From positions 54,046 through 118,045 of the forward strand of contig NZ_JAXUHN010000091.1 of the NCBI RefSeq assembly GCF_035916875.1: a stretch of DNA of 64,000 nucleotides. Reading direction: 5' to 3'. Position numbers and translations under genes: made by a program. The DNA comes from Methylomicrobium sp035916875 (GTDB lineage Bacteria > Pseudomonadota > Gammaproteobacteria > Methylococcales > Methylomonadaceae). Of the stretch, positions 60,867 to 64,000 are shown piece by piece; the first letter of the stretch is position 1, and each line of letters opens with the position of its first letter. The notes below the pieces were generated by a model. It had not been told where the DNA came from. It saw only the letters and a list, made by a program, of their open reading frames with translations, and ran no database searches.

Positions 60867-63407
60867 TCAACTGGCCAAAGGTTGGCAGGTTGTTTGATCT
60901 TCGTAAAGCGGCTTGGGCATACCCGTGAAATAACCTTGCGCATAATCGACTTGCAAGCCGTTAAGGGTTTGCAGGATCACCTGATTTTCAACAAATTCGG
61001 CAATCGTCTTTTTGCCAAGCACGTGACCGATATCATTGATCGATTTGACCATCGCCAAATCGACCGAATCATGCTCAATATCTTTCACAAAAAAACCGTC
61101 GATTTTCAAAAAATCGACCGGCAGATGCTTGAGATACGCAAATGACGACAAACCGCTGCCAAAATCATCCAGTGAAAACTTGCACCCGTATTCTTTCAAA
61201 CGCTTCATGAAATCGGTTGCGAGGGTCAAATTCGCAATGGCCGCGGTTTCGGTAATTTCAAAGCAGACTTTGGCAGGCGGCATGGACGTTCTGGCAAACT
61301 CGCTTTCGATAAAACCCAACAGGTTAAGATCGCTCAGGCTCGAACCGGAAAGATTGATGGAACACAATGATAAACGCTCTAAACGTTTGTAATGATCCGT
61401 AAAATAATCGAACACATTGCGAATCACCCAGCGGTCAATTTTAGTAGCCAATTGGTAACGTTCCGCGGCCGGCAGAAAAGCCTTGGCCGAGACAAGATTG
61501 TCATTTCTGTCCCTCATGCGAATCAAAATCTCGCAGTGTTCACCTTCGCCCGCGCCGAGCGGCACGATATCCTGGGCATAAAGACAAAAAAGGTCTTGCT
61601 CCAAGGCATCATTTATCCGAACCACCCAATTCATCTCGCCATGATGCTGCACCATGGCCTTGTCATCCTCGCGGTAAATGTGAGTCCGGTTTCTACCGGC
61701 TTCCTTGGCCATGAAACAGGCCATATCGGCCTGTTTCATGTGAATATCGGCACCGCCGTTACATAAATCGATCATCACTAACCCGATGCTGACACCGATC
61801 CGAAAACTTTTGTCTTGCCAAAAAAATTGGAATTGTTCGACGACTTGATGAATTTTGTCGGTCACCGCAACCGCCGATTCGAGCGGGCAATTTTCCATCA
61901 AGATCGCAAACTCGTCGCCGCCCAGGCGCGCGAGCGTATCGCTGCGACGGGTCACGGTCGAAAATAAGCTGCTGATCTGCCTGAGCAACTCATCTCCCGC
62001 GGCATGACTGCATGTATCGTTGACAATCTTGAACTGGTCGAGGTCGATATAGCACAAGGCATGGCTGGCCTTGCTGCTGGCAACCAAGGCAACAACCCGT
62101 TCCAGCCGCCGATCAAACTCCTGCCGGTTAATCAGTTGCGTCAGCGCATCATGGCTGGCCTGATAGGACAGCTTCTCGGTCAATTGCAGCGCTTCGGTGA
62201 CATCTTCCTGGATTGCGACAAAGTGCGTAATTTCTCTTTCCGAATTGATTACCGGCGCGATCGATTCCCGCGCCCAATAAAGTTCTCCGTTTTTTTTCTG
62301 ATTCCTCAATACCCCACGCCAAACCTGCCCCGATGAGATAGTATCCCATAAAGTTATGTAACTGTCTGCTGACAAGCCGGAGCTAAATATACGGGGCGTT
62401 TTACCGACCACTTCTTCAGAAGAAAAGCCAGTCGTTTCAGTGATTTTGCGATTCGTATATTCGATAATTCCATTCCGGTTCGTAATAAAAATAAAATTCG
62501 GACTGTTATCCATCGCGTGATACAGTTTGCAAAGATCGTTTTCAACCAGTTTTCGTTCATGGATATTTCTGATCACTCCAAAAATTCTTGGCGGCGCTTT
62601 GAAGTTGTCATGAGCCAAATTGAACAAATCAATAGAATTGGGATTAATATCCATTGAGGTAATTTCTACATACCTGAACTCATTTTCATTTTGGCACTGC
62701 AAACGCAACTGGGTCGTCACACTGCTACGATCTAGACACGCGCTTTTAAATACGGTTTCGGCTTTTGACCAGTCTTCCTTATAGACCACTGTCGAATAAT
62801 GCTTTCCTGTTATTTCGGCCAGCGTGCATCCCAATAGATTTTCTACCGCTTTATTCAAATAGGTAAAATTTCCGTCCTCATTCATTAAAAAAATGATGTC
62901 CGGAGAATTTTCCACAAAAAACCGGTGCATTTGTTCCGATTGATGAAGCCGGTTAAGAATCTGCCGGTTTTCATCCTGCAAACGTATAATTCTTTGCGCT
63001 TTAGCGACTGTATTTTTTAAAACCTTGACTTCATAAGGCTTTTTAATGAAATCATGAACAAAGCTATAGCGCAGAGCACGCCTTGCTTCTGCAAAGCCAG
63101 CGTCTCCGCTGATCACGATCACTTGAGTATTCACCACCATGTCCGCGACATGTTTCAGCACATCAAACCCGTTCAAGTCGGGCATGTTCAGGTCCAGCAA
63201 AACCAAGTCCACCAGATGTTTGTTTAAAATATCGATGGCCTCACGGCCGCTTTGCGCCAAGACCACTTTATGACCGTCAAATTCAAAAATCTTGCGCAAA
63301 CTGTCTCGCACCAGTTTTTCATCATCAACAATTAATAAATCGATCCTGCCCCCTTTTGTGCCGTCTGAATCGGCTGCGCGAGTTATAAGACTTGAATCAA
63401 AAAGCAT
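60867..63407 (-). CDS. Response regulator-PAS-PAS-GGDEF-EAL protein (c-di-GMP synthesis and/or breakdown)
   Basis: An 846-aa protein. The receiver domain (~20-140) has the phosphoacceptor Asp in LVLLDLNMPDLNG and the Lys of FIKKPYEV. Two PAS domains (~160-280, ~300-415) follow; the second ends in a PAC-like segment. The cyclase domain keeps GGDEF (496-500) with an RxxD inhibitory site (RRSD) five residues before it. The EAL domain keeps EILIR, NLSGSSL, EITETAAI, LDDFGSGLSS, KIDGFFVKD and QGYFTG, so both activities may be intact. It lies 13 bp downstream of a truncated histidine kinase gene. Confidence 0.93.
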   Translation of the reverse strand: MLFDSSLITRAADSDGTKGGRIDLLIVDDEKLVRDSLRKIFEFDGHKVVLAQSGREAIDILNKHLVDLVLLDLNMPDLNGFDVLKHVADMVVNTQVIVISGDAGFAEARRALRYSFVHDFIKKPYEVKVLKNTVAKAQRIIRLQDENRQILNRLHQSEQMHRFFVENSPDIIFLMNEDGNFTYLNKAVENLLGCTLAEITGKHYSTVVYKEDWSKAETVFKSACLDRSSVTTQLRLQCQNENEFRYVEITSMDINPNSIDLFNLAHDNFKAPPRIFGVIRNIHERKLVENDLCKLYHAMDNSPNFIFITNRNGIIEYTNRKITETTGFSSEEVVGKTPRIFSSGLSADSYITLWDTISSGQVWRGVLRNQKKNGELYWARESIAPVINSEREITHFVAIQEDVTEALQLTEKLSYQASHDALTQLINRQEFDRRLERVVALVASSKASHALCYIDLDQFKIVNDTCSHAAGDELLRQISSLFSTVTRRSDTLARLGGDEFAILMENCPLESAVAVTDKIHQVVEQFQFFWQDKSFRIGVSIGLVMIDLCNGGADIHMKQADMACFMAKEAGRNRTHIYREDDKAMVQHHGEMNWVVRINDALEQDLFCLYAQDIVPLGAGEGEHCEILIRMRDRNDNLVSAKAFLPAAERYQLATKIDRWVIRNVFDYFTDHYKRLERLSLCSINLSGSSLSDLNLLGFIESEFARTSMPPAKVCFEITETAAIANLTLATDFMKRLKEYGCKFSLDDFGSGLSSFAYLKHLPVDFLKIDGFFVKDIEHDSVDLAMVKSINDIGHVLGKKTIAEFVENQVILQTLNGLQVDYAQGYFTGMPKPLYEDQTTCQPLAS

Positions 63408-63419
63408 GGCAATTCACCG

Positions 63420-63792
63420 TTACATTTTTCGTTCTGATTTAAGGAGGATTTTCGGTAGAAAAACATGAAAAACCGTCCCGGTCGCCGCGGATGAATCGCA
63501 GCGTATCATGCCTTTTAGTTCGTCAATCAGGCTTTTACAAATTGTCAATCCAAGACCGGAGTGATCTTTACCTTTTGTACTAACAAGCGGAGCATATAAT
63601 TGCCGCAAGACTTCCTCTGGCATACCTGGGCCTTGATCCTCGACCTTGATCTCGATAAATCCGCCGGTTCCGAAGTAAATATTATTTTTGGTAGAGATAG
63701 TTATTTTGCCGCCCACCGGCGAGGCTTCCATCGCGTTCTTTATTAAATTAATCAGTATTTGTTTCAGCTTGTTTTTACTGATCGATAAGTGC
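63420..63792 (-). pseudogene. C-terminal fragment of a sensor histidine kinase, N-terminus lost beside an IS
   Basis: Only the ATPase domain remains: N-box ILINLIKNAMEASP, G1 box VEDQGPGMP, G2 box SGLGLTICKSL, ending FLPKILLKSERKM. The phosphoacceptor His and sensor domains are absent. Upstream the frame stays open to 63857, but that sequence overlaps the 3' end of an IS630-type transposase, so the start there is artificial. The kinase presumably signalled to the response regulator whose gene starts 13 bp downstream. The junction is placed near 63780-63795 only by where kinase-like sequence begins. Confidence 0.75.
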
Positions 63793-64000
63793 TTAGCAGA
63801 AAGTAAATTGGTATTGAGAGCCAAAACCAGCGCCGATTTCATCGATAGCCTCCTCAAGTTCGGTAGGTGTAAACGATTGGGATGGCAGCCACTCGTATTT
63901 CATTTTGCGCCATAGCATTTCAATCCGATTCAGCTCAGGACTGTAAGGAGGTAGAAAATAAAAGCGCATCCCATTTTCGGCCAGTAGTTCCCAATACGGC
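63785..64000 (-). mobile_element. IS630-type insertion sequence, one end, inserted in a histidine kinase gene
   Basis: The element is defined by its transposase. Its left end must lie just below 63793; the exact terminal repeat and the TA target duplication expected for this family were not resolved. The rest lies outside the window. Confidence 0.65.
63793..64000 (-). CDS. IS630-family transposase, C-terminal part (runs off window)
   Basis: 68 codons enter from the right edge and stop at TAA 63793-63795. LPPYSPELNRIEMLWRKMKY is the diagnostic IS630/Tc1-mariner DDE segment, with the Glu of NRIE as third catalytic residue. The following ...FGSQYQFTFC resembles a natural C-terminus, so the 3' end appears complete. 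The terminal inverted repeat could not be identified by eye. Confidence 0.85.
   Translation of the reverse strand, partial: PYWELLAENGMRFYFLPPYSPELNRIEMLWRKMKYEWLPSQSFTPTELEEAIDEIGAGFGSQYQFTFC

Noticed and set aside
1..64000. CRISPR arrays and tRNA or rRNA genes
   Set aside because: No regularly spaced repeats, cloverleaf sequences or rRNA segments were recognised anywhere in the window; only the SRP RNA was found.

Overview
The window looks like a chromosome segment of a gammaproteobacterium, probably a type I methanotroph or close relative (Methylococcales). That placement is an inference. It rests on pyruvate,phosphate dikinase beside ordinary gammaproteobacterial housekeeping genes (ffs-dnaX-ybaB-recR, birA-coaX, lpxD, glnS, glcEF) and on the general look of the proteins; no methane or methanol oxidation gene lies in the window. 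All family names come from reading motifs by eye, with no database search.

Left part (1-3.6 kb): a partial HTTM-DCC membrane protein runs off the left edge. A two-gene threonine catabolism operon follows (SDR-type threonine dehydrogenase, then 2-amino-3-ketobutyrate CoA ligase).

3.7-25.4 kb is a type VI secretion (T6SS) island with an unusual make-up. A plus-strand trio (outer-membrane lipoprotein with a caspase domain, transmembrane Ser/Thr kinase, alpha/beta-hydrolase lipoprotein) converges on a long minus-strand block. Read in its own direction, the block is DUF6931, PAAR, VgrG, TssJ, Fha, TssK, TssL-OmpA, TssM, a TagF-PP2C phosphatase fusion, a TssB-TssC sheath fusion and an FHA-TM-lytic transglycosylase. 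The kinase, phosphatase and two FHA proteins form a complete threonine-phosphorylation circuit. Hcp, ClpV and the TssA/E/F/G baseplate genes are absent, so the apparatus must be completed from elsewhere or differ from the standard one.

25.5-32.7 kb: ppdK, then a SERCA-like P-type ATPase flanked by two decayed genes: a PaiB-like flavoprotein with an internal deletion and frameshift, and an SRPBCC gene with two in-frame stops. 32.7-42.5 kb is a divergent efflux region. One side is tetR-nodT-hlyD-(ATPase-ATPase-permease fusion)-permease, the other emrAB. A promoter with a perfect palindrome, a good TetR operator candidate, lies between them.

42.6-61 kb is mostly housekeeping: a small periplasmic protein with a strong terminator, hemL, SRP RNA, dnaX-ybaB-recR, a HIT protein, DUF2797-moaE-moaD divergent from moaC, lpxD, a tiny membrane protein, birA-coaX with a tandem SPOR-like protein, a PilZ protein, a PA3496-family protein, glcE-glcF and glnS. 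The right end (60.9-64 kb) is a signalling operon: a response regulator-PAS-PAS-GGDEF-EAL protein downstream of a histidine kinase that has lost its N-terminal part next to an IS630-type transposase running off the window.
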